Assembly (NCBI GenBank): GCA_017744935.1
Contig: JAGIAI010000018.1
Location: forward strand, 39,742-103,741
Source of the DNA: Variovorax sp.
Lineage (GTDB): Bacteria > Pseudomonadota > Gammaproteobacteria > Burkholderiales > Burkholderiaceae_C
Length of the DNA stretch: 64,000 nucleotides
Direction: 5' to 3'
Each line of letters starts with the position of its first letter. Position 1 is the stretch's first letter. This document shows, one piece after another, positions 1 to 9,508 of this stretch. The position numbers and the translations under genes were made by a program. Under the pieces are notes generated by a model. That model worked only from the letters and a program-made list of their open reading frames with translations. It made no database searches and was not told the DNA's origin.

Positions 1-446
1 TCGACCTCGGCTTCAACCGCCGCTTCGAGGCCGGCAAGCAGCCTGTGCTGTGGTCCAGCCAGTTCAGCGGCCAGTACGCGAACGACACGCTCTACGGCTC
101 GCAGCAGATCCTGATCGGCGGATCGAGCTCGGTGCGCGGCTCCATGCTCAACACGCTGAGCGGCGACAACGGTTGGTTCTGGCGCAACGATGTCTCGCTG
201 CCCTGGCAGACCGCCATCGGCAGCGAGCCGCTGGCCGGCCGCGTGTACGTCGGCTACGACTTCGGCAGCGTCAACAACCGCCCGCCAGGCGTGACCTCAG
301 GCTCGATGTCCGGCGTGACGCTGGGCGTTGCCTTCCAGCTACGCGGCATGAGCGTGGACCTCTTCGCTTCGCGCTCCGGCCACCTGCCTTCATCGATGAC
401 CCCCGAAGGGACGATCTACAGCGTCCGCCTCTCGTACGCCCTGTGA
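1..446 (+). CDS. TpsB outer-membrane transporter (ShlB/FhaC/HecB family), C-terminal part
   Basis: Only the last 147 or so residues are present, read from base 3; the start lies before the window. The segment has the alternating pattern of outer-membrane beta strands and ends in YSVRLSYAL. It includes a motif (GGSSSVRGS) like the conserved VRGF-type motif of the ShlB/FhaC barrel. These proteins export a partner TpsA protein through the outer membrane. The stop is 19 bases before the start of a giant TpsA gene, so the two form a classical two-partner secretion operon. The family call is firm from context and motif; POTRA domains cannot be checked here. Confidence 0.85.
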   Translation, partial: DLGFNRRFEAGKQPVLWSSQFSGQYANDTLYGSQQILIGGSSSVRGSMLNTLSGDNGWFWRNDVSLPWQTAIGSEPLAGRVYVGYDFGSVNNRPPGVTSGSMSGVTLGVAFQLRGMSVDLFASRSGHLPSSMTPEGTIYSVRLSYAL

Positions 447-465
447 GGCGACCCAAGGAATCAGC

Positions 466-3400
466 ATGAACCACGTCTATCGCATCGTCTGGAACAACGC
501 CGTTCACGCCTGGGTCGCCGTCGCGGAGACCGCGCGCGGACGCGGCAAGAGCAGCAAGGCGGCGCGCCCTGCGGCCGTCGCGCTCGCGGCAGTGCTCGGC
601 GCCGGCATCGCGCATGCGCAGGCCATCCCCTCGGTGACCGTCGCACCGGGCCAGCAGACCAACGCCTACGTCTCGGGCAACGGCGTCACGGTGGTGAACA
701 TCGCCAATCCGAACGCCGCGGGCCTGTCGCACAACCGCTATCAGCAGTTCAACGTGAACGCGAGCGGGCTGGTGCTGAACAACACGACCACGCAGCAGAT
801 CTCGTACAGCTCGCAGCTCGCCGGCCAGATCATGGCCAACCAGAACACGGCGAACACCGCGAGCGTGATCCTCAACGAGGTCATCTCGAACAACCGCAGC
901 ACGCTGGCTGGCTTCACCGAAGTGCTCGGCCGCAAAGCCGACGTGGTGCTCGCCAACCCCTACGGCATCACCTGCTCGGGCTGCGGCTTCATCAACACCG
1001 ACCGCGTGACGCTGAGCACCGGCCTGCCCTTCATGCGCGCGGACGGCAGCCTCGGCGGCTTCAACGTGAGCCAGGGCGACATCCTCGTCACCGGCACGGG
1101 CTTGAACGCGACCGCGCAGCAAGTGCTGGACCTCGTCGCGCGCTCGGTGCGCATCGACGGCGCGATCAACGCGCAAGACCTGAGCATCGCCGCCGGCACC
1201 AACCAGTGGGACTACGGCACGCGCGCCGTCACCGGCAGCGTGGGTGCACAAGGCACCGCGCCTACCTATGCCATCGACAGCTCCGCCCTCGGCGGCATGT
1301 ACGCCAACCGCATCAAGCTGACGGCCACCGAAGCCGGCGTGGGCGTGCGCATGCTGGGCGATGCAGCAGCCAGCGCGGACGACTTCACGCTCACGGCCGC
1401 AGGGCGCGTGGAGATGAACAACAAGGTCTCCGCGCAACGCGACGTGATGATCGCGAGCACGAGCAATGACGTGGCGGCGATCGCGCTGACGGACGCGAAC
1501 ATCGCCGCGAGCCGCAACATCGGCATTGCCGCGAACCAAGGCGGCACGAAACTCACCGGCGGTGCGATCGTCGCCGGCAGCGATCTCGCGGTCAGCGCCC
1601 AGAGCCTGATCGACGCGGCAAGCGCGAGCGGCAGCAACACCCGCAGTGCCGGCGGCTCGCTCAACATCACCACCGACGGCGCCGCGACGCTCGGCGCCAC
1701 CCAATGGGCGGCCGGCAACGACGCGCACATCACTGCCGGCGAAGGGTTCGACAACGCCGGAACGCTGTCGGCCAACAGCGGCGCCGTGCAAATCCGCGCG
1801 GGCAAGGCGATCGGGAACACCGGCACCATCACGGCTGCGACGTCGCTGGACATTGCAGACAACACCGGCGGCCAGACGCAATCGCTGACCAACAGCGGCG
1901 ACCTCGTGGCCGGCAGCACGCTCACGATCGCGGCGGCGGCCGTCGACAACGCCGCGACCGGCCGCATCAAGGCCGGCACGGGCACGTCGATCAATGCAGC
2001 GAGCCTGAACAACGCCGGCACATGGCTGCTGTCGGAACAGGCCGGCGGCAGCGACAGCATTGCCGTCAGCGGGCAGCTTTCGAACAGCGGCAAGCTGCAG
2101 TCCAACGGCAGCGCCAGCCTCTCGGCGGGCGACCTGACGAACAGCGGCATGCTGCTCGCGGACGGCAAGGCCGCCCTGCACACCGACGGCACGCTGCAGA
2201 ACAGCGGAACGATCCAATCGGCGCAGGACATCGAGATCGCGGACCGCAGCGGCGCCGGAAGCGAAAACATCATCAACACCGGCAAGCTGCTGACGGCCGG
2301 TGCGCTCTCCGTGCGCGCCACCGCGATCACGAACGCACCCACCGCTGGTGACCCCCAAAGCGGATGGGTCCAGGCCGCGAACGGCACCCGCATCGATGCG
2401 TCGAGTCTCGACAACAGCGGCACCTGGCTCCTGTCGCAGCAGGCAGGCGCGGCGGACCAGATCACGCTGAACGGCGCGATGACCAATGCCGGCACGCTTC
2501 AATCCGCGGGTGGCCTCAACGTCGCAGCAGCTTCGGCCTCCAACCAGGGCGTGCTGGTCGCCACCGACGCGCTCACCGCGAATCTCACCGGCGATTTCTC
2601 GAACGGCACGAACGCGGTCGCCCAGTCCGGCGGCGATCTCACGATCACCAGCGGCGGCAAGGCCGACATCGCAACCGGCGGCGGAGTGCAAACCACCGCA
2701 GGCAACCTCCGGCTCGACGCCGCGCAGGGGCTGACCAACGCCGGCGTGCTGACCGCCAAGCAGGGGTCCACCACCGTGCGCGCCAACGGCACGATCACCA
2801 ACACCGGCACCATCAATGCAGCCACGACGCTCGACATCGCCGATCGCTCGGGCACCGGCAGCGAGAACCTCGACAACAACGGCCTGCTGCTTGCCGGCAA
2901 GGACCTGAAGCTCAAGGCGGCGACGATCACCAACCAGGCCGCCAACGGATGGGTCCAGGCGGCCGAAGGCAGCACGGTCGAAGCAAACACACTGACCAAC
3001 GACGGCACCTGGGTGCTCTCGACGCAGGACACCGGCGTGCAGAGCTCGGTCAAGGTGACCGGCACGCTCACGAACAGCGGCATCCTCCAGGCGCAACAGG
3101 ACGCGGCGCTGACCGCGAACCGGATCGCGAACCAGGCCGGCGCCGCATTGCGCGCAGGCCGCAACCTGAACACCACCGCCGGCGCGGGCGACTACGACAA
3201 CGCGGGCACGGTGCAGGCCGGCGGCACGCTGACGATCGGCGGCACGAACACCGCGCTCACCAACCAGTCGGGCGGCAAGCTGCTCGGCGATGGGCTGCAG
3301 GTCAATGTCGCATCGATCGACAACTCGGGCACCATCCAGGGCGGCCAGCGCACCGACAGCACGGTGGCCGCCAGCGGCACGCTCACCAACCGCGCCTCGG

Positions 3401-6400
3401 GCGTGATCACTGCCGGCACCAGCAACGGCTCGACGGCCGGCGCAGGCGCCGTCTCGGCGACCCGGATCGTCAACGACGGCAAGCTCCAGTCCGCAGGCCA
3501 GCTGACGGTGTCCGTCGGCAGCAGCGGCCTGACCAGCAACGGCGACATCCTCGCGAACGATGCGCTGAAGCTGCAGGCGCTGTCCGGCAACTACAGCGCC
3601 ACGATCAACGGCACGCTGCAAAGCGGCGCCGAACTCCGCGTCACGGGCGGTACGGGCTCGACGCTCAGCGTCGGCCAGGGCAAGACCGCCCGGGGCGCGA
3701 GCGTCTATGTCGACACCGGCACCGTCAACCTGAACAACGGCGCGACGCTGGCTTCGGACGGCAACCTGAACTTCCATGCCGGCACGCTGACCCTCGGCGA
3801 CAGCACGACCCGCGTGCTCGCGGCGCTCGGGGGCACCGGGACTGGCACCGTCAGCGTGGACAACGCGCTGACCAACAACGGCCTGATCTTCTCCGCCACG
3901 AGCCTCGGCGTGAGCGCCCCGTCGATCACGAACGGCCTGACCGGCGGCATCGCTGCCCTCGGCAACCTCGGCGTCACGGCCACCACCGGCAACCTGATGA
4001 ACCAGGGGTCGCTCTACGCCGGCGGCACGCTCACGGCCAAGGCCGTCAGCGGCACGTTGACAAACGCGGCGAGCGCATCGGCCTACCAGGGCACGATCAA
4101 TGCGGATGGCGCCGTGGTGCTGCAAGCCAACTCGGTGGTCAACAACAGCACCATCAACAGCCTCGGAAGCGTCCAGATCGACGCCCAGACGATCCGCAAT
4201 GCCTTCGCCACCGACACCACCCGCGCGTGGGGCGCCGAGGGTGCCAAGACAGTCGTCGAGACGGACCACATGGGCCAGGGCTACAACGGCTGCGGATGCG
4301 TCGACCAGACCGAAGCCTGGTACTACACCGCCACGTGGATCCAGGACCAGTACTACGTGGGCGGCGCGCCGAACACCAACCTCAAGCCGCAGATCATCGG
4401 CGCGGGCCAGGTCAACCTGACGTTCCAGACGGGCGAGAACCTCGGCGGCGTCATCTCCGGCAATGTGGTCAACCTCACGGGCCAGACCGGCACCGCGACG
4501 TTCACCAATGACGACCTCTCGCTGCTGCGCAGGACCTACACCGACCAGTACCAGCACTACATCAAGTACAAGGCCGCGGGCCCGCTCAAGTACACCGACG
4601 ATTCCCACTACGCGTCGAACGTCACGCATGCCGACTCGACCCTGCAGTCGATCGGCGCGGGAATCTACGCCAATACGCTCAATGCCTCGGGTTTCAGCCT
4701 CATCAACGCCGGCTCGCCGTGGCAGGCCACTTCGAAGAACCAGTCGACGCAGACCGCCGCATCCGGTACGCAGAGCGGTACGGTGAGCGGTGTTGCGGCC
4801 TCGGGCACTCAATCGTTCGGAGGACTGGCCGGCGCCTCGACCGCAACGGCGATCTCGCTGCTCGGATTCAACGCGGCAAACGGAATCAACGGGAACGCGT
4901 TCGGCGGCATCCGCGTCGCCCTGCCAACCAACCCCAACGGCTTCTACGTGACCACCCGCGACCCGGGCGCGAAGTACCTCGTCGAGACCAATCCGCTGTA
5001 CATGACGGGCTCGTCCAGCATGGGCTCGGAGTACCTCGCCAAGCTGCTCGGGTACAACCCGGACGAGTTGGGCATGCGCCTGGGCGACGCGAGCTACGAG
5101 GCGTACCTGGTCAAGCAGCAGCTCATCGCGCAGACCGGCGGCGTGATACTCGCGCGCTACCAGTCCGCGGACGCGCAGATGCAGGGCCTGATGGAAAGCG
5201 CCGCGACCGAGAGCAAGTCGCTCGGCCTCGAATACGGCAAGGCACTGACGCCGGAGCAGCAGGCCTCGCTGAAACAGGACATGGTCTGGATGGTCGCCAC
5301 GCAGATCGACGGCAAGGTCGTGCTGGCGCCCGTCGTCTACCTCGCCAAGAGCACCAAGGACAACATCGCGACCGGCGCCGTCATCTCCGCTCAGGACGCG
5401 AACATGAGCCTGACCGCCCTCACCAACACAGGCGGCACCATCGTCGGCTCCAAGACGCTCGCGGTGACGTCGACGGGCGACATCACCAATCTCTCGGGCA
5501 CGATCAAGGGCGGCGATGTCAGCCTCACCTCGACCAACGGCAGCATCGTGAACAAGACGGTGAGCGAAGGCTCGGGCGGCGACAAGTTCTACCAGACCAC
5601 GATCGGCAAGACCGCGGGCATCGAGTCCACCGGTGCGCTTTCGCTCGACGCGAAGAAGGACATCACCAACATCGGTGCCACCATGAACGCCGGCACCGAC
5701 GCCAGCCTCAAGGCCGGCGGGAACGTGACCTTCGACACGATCGAGAACAAGACCACCGGGACGACGCAGGGCGCGGTCTCGGTCCCGGGCGGCAGCGGCT
5801 GGACCAGCACGACCACCACGACGGTGCAACAGGTGAAGTCGGGCCTGACCGTCGGCGGCAACCTCAGCGTCGACGCCGGCAAGGACATCACGCTCGCCGG
5901 TACCGATGCGAAGGTTGGCGGCAACGCCGACCTCAAGGCCGGCGGCGATCTCAACATCATCGCGCGCGAGAACTCCACGACCACCCACACCGAAAGCAAG
6001 TCGGCGGGCGTCGGGATGAACAACTCGCTGTTCGGTACGAGCAGCACCACCACCGACTCCCTGTCGGTGCGCAATGTCGGCAGCTCGCTGCAGGTCGGCG
6101 GCAACGCCAACCTCACCGCCGGCAAGGACGTGACGGTGCAGGGCTCGGACGTCAACGTGAAGGGCAATGGCACGATCAACGCGACCAACGTCAACGTGCT
6201 CGCGGGCCGCAACTACGACGAAACGCACACCACCACGACGAACACCGGCGTGATGCAGGTCAGCTCGTCGGCCAAGGGCTCGGCCGGTGCGGATGCATCG
6301 GCCGATTCCTCGTCGGGACGTGGCCGCGCTTCGGCCTCCGCCGAAGCCTCCGCCAATGCGGCCGGCACGGGTGCGGCGGGTCTCGCCTTCGGTGCGAGCA

Positions 6401-8793
6401 CCACGACGACGACCGACACCACCGATCTGCGCCATGTCGGCTCGAACCTCAACTTCGGTGGCGACGTCACCATCAACGCATCGAAGGACGTGAACCTGCA
6501 AGGCTCGACGGTCAACGCCGGCGGCAACGCGACGGTGAACGCGCAAAACGTGAACCTGCTCGCAGCGGAGGACAAGAAGACCTCCACCACCACGACTACT
6601 TCGACCTCGGTCGGCCTGATGGCCAGCACCGACAACAAGGCGGAAGCGGGCGCAAGCGCCGGTGCGCAGGCGGCCGGCGGCAAGGGCACGCCGAGCGCGG
6701 GCGCGCAGGCCGGTGCACAGGCCTCCGCCGAGAGCGAGAACCACCTCGACCTCGTGCAGCACACCACGAGCACGACGAACACGCTCGACACTACCCATCA
6801 GGGCTCGGCGATCAATTCCGGCGGCAATCTCACCGTCAATGCCAGCAACAACCTCACGCTCGAAGGGTCGAGCATGAAGTCCGGCGGCGACATGACGCTC
6901 AACGCGACCGACATGACCTTCAAGGCCGTGAACGACGTGCATGAGGTCAGCACCAGCAGCAGCAAGACCACCGCCGGCCTCTACGCGACCGGCAAGGCGG
7001 ATGCGAGTGCCGATGCGGGTGCGCAGGCCGGGCTCGGCGCACAGGCCGGTGCGAAGGCAGAGGCTTCGGCATCGATCGAAGTGGGCCTCTATGGATCGAA
7101 CACCACGAGCAGCAGCGTCGACGGCTCGACCAACGCGGTGACTTCGAGCCTCTCGTCGGGCGGCAACATCAACCGCACGGCGACCAACAGCATCAACGAC
7201 CAGGGCACGCAGATCGAGGGCGCGGGCAACCTCAACCAGTCCGCCAGGACGATCACCAGCACGGCCGCGGCCGACACCACCTACAGCTCGTCGAACAGCA
7301 CCACGCACACCGCCAAGGTCGGCGCCTATGCCGAAGCCAGCGCGGGCGCGTCGGCCGATGCATCGGTCGGCCCGGGCGCGGGCAAGCCGGGCGGAACCGA
7401 GACCGATGCCGGCGCGGGCATCCGCGCGAGCTACCAGTACGACAACTCCTCCGAGAGTTCGAACAGCAGCAACGCAGTCGTCTCGACAATCAAGATGGGC
7501 GGCAGCGTGAACAGCAAGTCGAGCGGCACGACCTCGCTCGAAGGCACGCAGATCTCGGCGGGCAAGGATGTATCGCTCGAAGCCTCGTCGCTCGACTACA
7601 AGGCCGCGCAGAACACCAGCAGCTCCACCTCGAAGAGCACCAGCGCGGGCGCCTCCGTGGGCGTCGACCTGGTCAAGAAGGAAGCCAGCGTCGGCGTCAA
7701 CTACGACGGCAGCAACAGCAGCAGCAGTTCGAGCACCGCGGTGGTCGGCGGCATCCAGGCCGGCGGCAACCTGTCGGTGAAGACCACCGGTGACACGCGC
7801 CTCGAAGGCACGAACCTCTCGGCCGGCGGCGCAGCCAGCATCGATGCCGGCGGCAAGGTCGACTTCGCGGCCGCGAAGAACACCGCGTCTTCGAGCAGCC
7901 AGCAGGTGGGCGTCGATGTCGGCGTCACGGCAGGCAAGTCCGGCGGCTCGGGCAGTGTAGGTGTGGGCGTTTCCGAGTCGAAGAGCAGCCTCAACGAAGA
8001 CGTGGCCGGCAGCATCAAGAGCGACAGCGGCCCGCTGACGATCAAGAGCGGCGGCGACGCGAACTTCACCGGCACGCAGATCTCTAGCCAGCAGGGCGAT
8101 GTCTCGGTGAATGCCGGCGGCGCGATCAACTTCAACGCGGCGCGCAAGGTCGAGAGCAGCAGTTCAGTGGCCGTTGATGTTTCGGCTTCCGCATCGGCCG
8201 GCAAGAAGGAGAACGTGGGCGGCACCCGCAATGCGACGACCGGCAACAAGACCGGCGGCGAGACCATGGACGAACGCAGCGGCTCGGCATCGCTCGGCGT
8301 CGGCACCTCCAAGTCGAACAGCGACACCGCGACGGGCGGCAGCATCACCAGCGGCGGCGGCTCGATCAGCCTCAAGTCCGGCGGGAACACCACGCTCGAA
8401 GGCACGCAGGTGAAGGCGGCCAACGGTGTCAGCGCCGATGCGGGTGGCAGCTTCGTGCAGAAGGACGCCAAGAGCACGTCGAACTCGGAAACTGTGGGCT
8501 TCTCCGCATCGGCCTCGGGATCGAGCCTGACGCCGGAAAAGAAGAAAACGGGTACGACGACGTCCGCACCCGCACCCGCGCCGAAGCCGTCGACCACCAC
8601 GGCGCCTTCGCCCGCACCGGCCCCGGCGACCACCGCGGCCAAGGCTCCGGCATCGCCCTACCAGCAGCAGAAGGGCAGCGGCATCGTCGACGTCTACGTC
8701 GACAACCAGAAGAGCAGCAGCTCGCAGGCCACCACCATTGACGGTGGCGCGGGCGGTGTCGTGATCAAGCAGGGCACGGCCGGTTCGAAGTAG
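466..8793 (+). CDS. Filamentous haemagglutinin-like TpsA exoprotein (2775 aa)
   Basis: A secreted giant adhesin-type protein. Residues 1-25 form an extended signal peptide region (MNHVYRIVWNNAVHAWVAV), followed by an Ala-rich hydrophobic core and a cleavage site near AHA-QA (about residue 51). Residues about 53-300 are the TPS haemagglutination domain that the TpsB partner recognises (NPNAAGLSHNRYQQFNV, then NPYGITCSGCGFINT). The middle is repetitive beta-helix sequence rich in N-G-T. A segment about 1555-1627 (LTPEQQASLKQDMVW) resembles a motif seen in FHA/CdiA proteins. From about 1790 to 2690 come modules rich in Ser, Thr, Ala and Gly. The last 80 residues are Pro/Ala-rich. No VENN motif or toxin-like C-terminal domain is visible, so an adhesin or biofilm protein is more likely than a contact-dependent toxin. 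Confidence 0.93.
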   Translation: MNHVYRIVWNNAVHAWVAVAETARGRGKSSKAARPAAVALAAVLGAGIAHAQAIPSVTVAPGQQTNAYVSGNGVTVVNIANPNAAGLSHNRYQQFNVNASGLVLNNTTTQQISYSSQLAGQIMANQNTANTASVILNEVISNNRSTLAGFTEVLGRKADVVLANPYGITCSGCGFINTDRVTLSTGLPFMRADGSLGGFNVSQGDILVTGTGLNATAQQVLDLVARSVRIDGAINAQDLSIAAGTNQWDYGTRAVTGSVGAQGTAPTYAIDSSALGGMYANRIKLTATEAGVGVRMLGDAAASADDFTLTAAGRVEMNNKVSAQRDVMIASTSNDVAAIALTDANIAASRNIGIAANQGGTKLTGGAIVAGSDLAVSAQSLIDAASASGSNTRSAGGSLNITTDGAATLGATQWAAGNDAHITAGEGFDNAGTLSANSGAVQIRAGKAIGNTGTITAATSLDIADNTGGQTQSLTNSGDLVAGSTLTIAAAAVDNAATGRIKAGTGTSINAASLNNAGTWLLSEQAGGSDSIAVSGQLSNSGKLQSNGSASLSAGDLTNSGMLLADGKAALHTDGTLQNSGTIQSAQDIEIADRSGAGSENIINTGKLLTAGALSVRATAITNAPTAGDPQSGWVQAANGTRIDASSLDNSGTWLLSQQAGAADQITLNGAMTNAGTLQSAGGLNVAAASASNQGVLVATDALTANLTGDFSNGTNAVAQSGGDLTITSGGKADIATGGGVQTTAGNLRLDAAQGLTNAGVLTAKQGSTTVRANGTITNTGTINAATTLDIADRSGTGSENLDNNGLLLAGKDLKLKAATITNQAANGWVQAAEGSTVEANTLTNDGTWVLSTQDTGVQSSVKVTGTLTNSGILQAQQDAALTANRIANQAGAALRAGRNLNTTAGAGDYDNAGTVQAGGTLTIGGTNTALTNQSGGKLLGDGLQVNVASIDNSGTIQGGQRTDSTVAASGTLTNRASGVITAGTSNGSTAGAGAVSATRIVNDGKLQSAGQLTVSVGSSGLTSNGDILANDALKLQALSGNYSATINGTLQSGAELRVTGGTGSTLSVGQGKTARGASVYVDTGTVNLNNGATLASDGNLNFHAGTLTLGDSTTRVLAALGGTGTGTVSVDNALTNNGLIFSATSLGVSAPSITNGLTGGIAALGNLGVTATTGNLMNQGSLYAGGTLTAKAVSGTLTNAASASAYQGTINADGAVVLQANSVVNNSTINSLGSVQIDAQTIRNAFATDTTRAWGAEGAKTVVETDHMGQGYNGCGCVDQTEAWYYTATWIQDQYYVGGAPNTNLKPQIIGAGQVNLTFQTGENLGGVISGNVVNLTGQTGTATFTNDDLSLLRRTYTDQYQHYIKYKAAGPLKYTDDSHYASNVTHADSTLQSIGAGIYANTLNASGFSLINAGSPWQATSKNQSTQTAASGTQSGTVSGVAASGTQSFGGLAGASTATAISLLGFNAANGINGNAFGGIRVALPTNPNGFYVTTRDPGAKYLVETNPLYMTGSSSMGSEYLAKLLGYNPDELGMRLGDASYEAYLVKQQLIAQTGGVILARYQSADAQMQGLMESAATESKSLGLEYGKALTPEQQASLKQDMVWMVATQIDGKVVLAPVVYLAKSTKDNIATGAVISAQDANMSLTALTNTGGTIVGSKTLAVTSTGDITNLSGTIKGGDVSLTSTNGSIVNKTVSEGSGGDKFYQTTIGKTAGIESTGALSLDAKKDITNIGATMNAGTDASLKAGGNVTFDTIENKTTGTTQGAVSVPGGSGWTSTTTTTVQQVKSGLTVGGNLSVDAGKDITLAGTDAKVGGNADLKAGGDLNIIARENSTTTHTESKSAGVGMNNSLFGTSSTTTDSLSVRNVGSSLQVGGNANLTAGKDVTVQGSDVNVKGNGTINATNVNVLAGRNYDETHTTTTNTGVMQVSSSAKGSAGADASADSSSGRGRASASAEASANAAGTGAAGLAFGASTTTTTDTTDLRHVGSNLNFGGDVTINASKDVNLQGSTVNAGGNATVNAQNVNLLAAEDKKTSTTTTTSTSVGLMASTDNKAEAGASAGAQAAGGKGTPSAGAQAGAQASAESENHLDLVQHTTSTTNTLDTTHQGSAINSGGNLTVNASNNLTLEGSSMKSGGDMTLNATDMTFKAVNDVHEVSTSSSKTTAGLYATGKADASADAGAQAGLGAQAGAKAEASASIEVGLYGSNTTSSSVDGSTNAVTSSLSSGGNINRTATNSINDQGTQIEGAGNLNQSARTITSTAAADTTYSSSNSTTHTAKVGAYAEASAGASADASVGPGAGKPGGTETDAGAGIRASYQYDNSSESSNSSNAVVSTIKMGGSVNSKSSGTTSLEGTQISAGKDVSLEASSLDYKAAQNTSSSTSKSTSAGASVGVDLVKKEASVGVNYDGSNSSSSSSTAVVGGIQAGGNLSVKTTGDTRLEGTNLSAGGAASIDAGGKVDFAAAKNTASSSSQQVGVDVGVTAGKSGGSGSVGVGVSESKSSLNEDVAGSIKSDSGPLTIKSGGDANFTGTQISSQQGDVSVNAGGAINFNAARKVESSSSVAVDVSASASAGKKENVGGTRNATTGNKTGGETMDERSGSASLGVGTSKSNSDTATGGSITSGGGSISLKSGGNTTLEGTQVKAANGVSADAGGSFVQKDAKSTSNSETVGFSASASGSSLTPEKKKTGTTTSAPAPAPKPSTTTAPSPAPAPATTAAKAPASPYQQQKGSGIVDVYVDNQKSSSSQATTIDGGAGGVVIKQGTAGSK
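1849..3090 (+). repeat. Three imperfect coding repeats (~84-90 residues) inside tpsA
   Basis: Three copies run about 1849-2100, 2233-2502 and 2833-3090. Each starts with a D/E-I-A-D-x-[ST]-G motif, passes through N-x-G-x-L-x-A-G and an N-[ND]-[AS]-G-T-W-[LV]-L-S motif, and ends N-[AS]-G-x-L-Q. The repeats differ enough at the base level to be old duplications. They probably encode successive turns of the beta-helix stalk. Confidence 0.7.
5840..8540 (+). repeat. Tandem Ser/Thr/Ala-rich modules in the C-terminal third of tpsA
   Basis: About eight degenerate modules of roughly 85-115 residues. Each has a GGN-x4-A-x2-[DN]-x3-[EQ]-[G]-[ST] strand pair (for example VGGNANLTAGKDVTVQGSD), then a polar stretch with SSS or TTTTT runs, then in several copies an Ala-rich insert such as AGAQAGAQA. 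They resemble Fil_haemagg_2-type repeats. The Ala inserts vary in length between copies, which suggests slippage or recombination. Confidence 0.65.
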
Positions 8794-8836
8794 CCATGGA
8801 CAATGCGCGCTTCACCATGACAAGGCGGGACCGATT

Positions 8837-9508
8837 GTGGAAGACATCCTGATCGTCGACGACGACCACGCCGTCCGCGAGCGCCTGGAGCGCGTGGCCG
8901 CCGCGGCCGCGCCCCGCGCGCGCTGCGCGATGGCCGGGTCCTTGGCAGAAGCACGCGCGCAGCTCGCCCGCACGAAGTACGACCTCGCCCTGCTCGACGT
9001 CGGCCTGCCCGACGGCAGCGGGCTCGACCTGCTGCCGTGGATGCAGGCCCATGCACCCGAAGTCGACGCGGTCGTCGTCTCCAGCCTCGGCGACGATGCC
9101 ACCGTGCTGCAGGCGATCCGCGGCGGCGCGGTGGGCTACCTCCTCAAGAACGGCAGCGACACCGAGCTCGAACTCTCCCTCGGCAGCATGCAGCGCGGCG
9201 GCGCCCCGATCGACCCGGTCATCGCCAGGCGCATCCTCAAGCTCATGGCCGCGCCAAAGCCGGCTTCGCCCGCCCTTGCTACCATCGCCCACGCGCCGGT
9301 TCCGGCGGCTACCGCTGAACTGAGTGAGCGCGAGATGGATGTGCTGCGACTGGTTGCGCAGGGCCACAGCAATCGCGAGATCGCCCAAACCCTGACCCTG
9401 TCGATCAATACCGTCGAATGCCACGCCAAGAACATCTACCGAAAGCTCGCCGTGCGATCGCGGGCCGGTGCGGTGTACAGCGCGCGGGCGCAGGGCCTGT
9501 TGCCCTGA
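8837..9508 (+). CDS. LuxR/NarL-family response regulator
   Basis: A 223-residue two-component regulator. The receiver domain (1-120) has the acidic pocket D8-D10, phospho-acceptor D54 in LALLDVGLP and lysine K104 in YLLKNG. The LuxR helix-turn-helix (about 160-218) has LSEREMDVLRLVAQGHSN and NTVECHAKNIYRKL. The start is a GTG; the nearby upstream ATGs are out of frame. It begins 43 bases after tpsA and its end overlaps or abuts the next gene, a sensor kinase. Context suggests control of the neighbouring adhesin locus, which is an inference. Confidence 0.9.
   Translation: MEDILIVDDDHAVRERLERVAAAAAPRARCAMAGSLAEARAQLARTKYDLALLDVGLPDGSGLDLLPWMQAHAPEVDAVVVSSLGDDATVLQAIRGGAVGYLLKNGSDTELELSLGSMQRGGAPIDPVIARRILKLMAAPKPASPALATIAHAPVPAATAELSEREMDVLRLVAQGHSNREIAQTLTLSINTVECHAKNIYRKLAVRSRAGAVYSARAQGLLP

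Noticed and set aside
271..7308. A 2345-residue open frame antisense to tpsA
   Set aside because: It mirrors the codon pattern of a GC-rich repeat gene, is dominated by Arg, Ala, Val and Gly, and shows no motif, signal peptide or ribosome-binding site. It is a shadow of tpsA.
8500..8793. Contact-dependent inhibition toxin at the TpsA C-terminus
   Set aside because: No VENN or similar boundary motif, no toxin-like globular tip, and the next gene is a response regulator, not an immunity gene.
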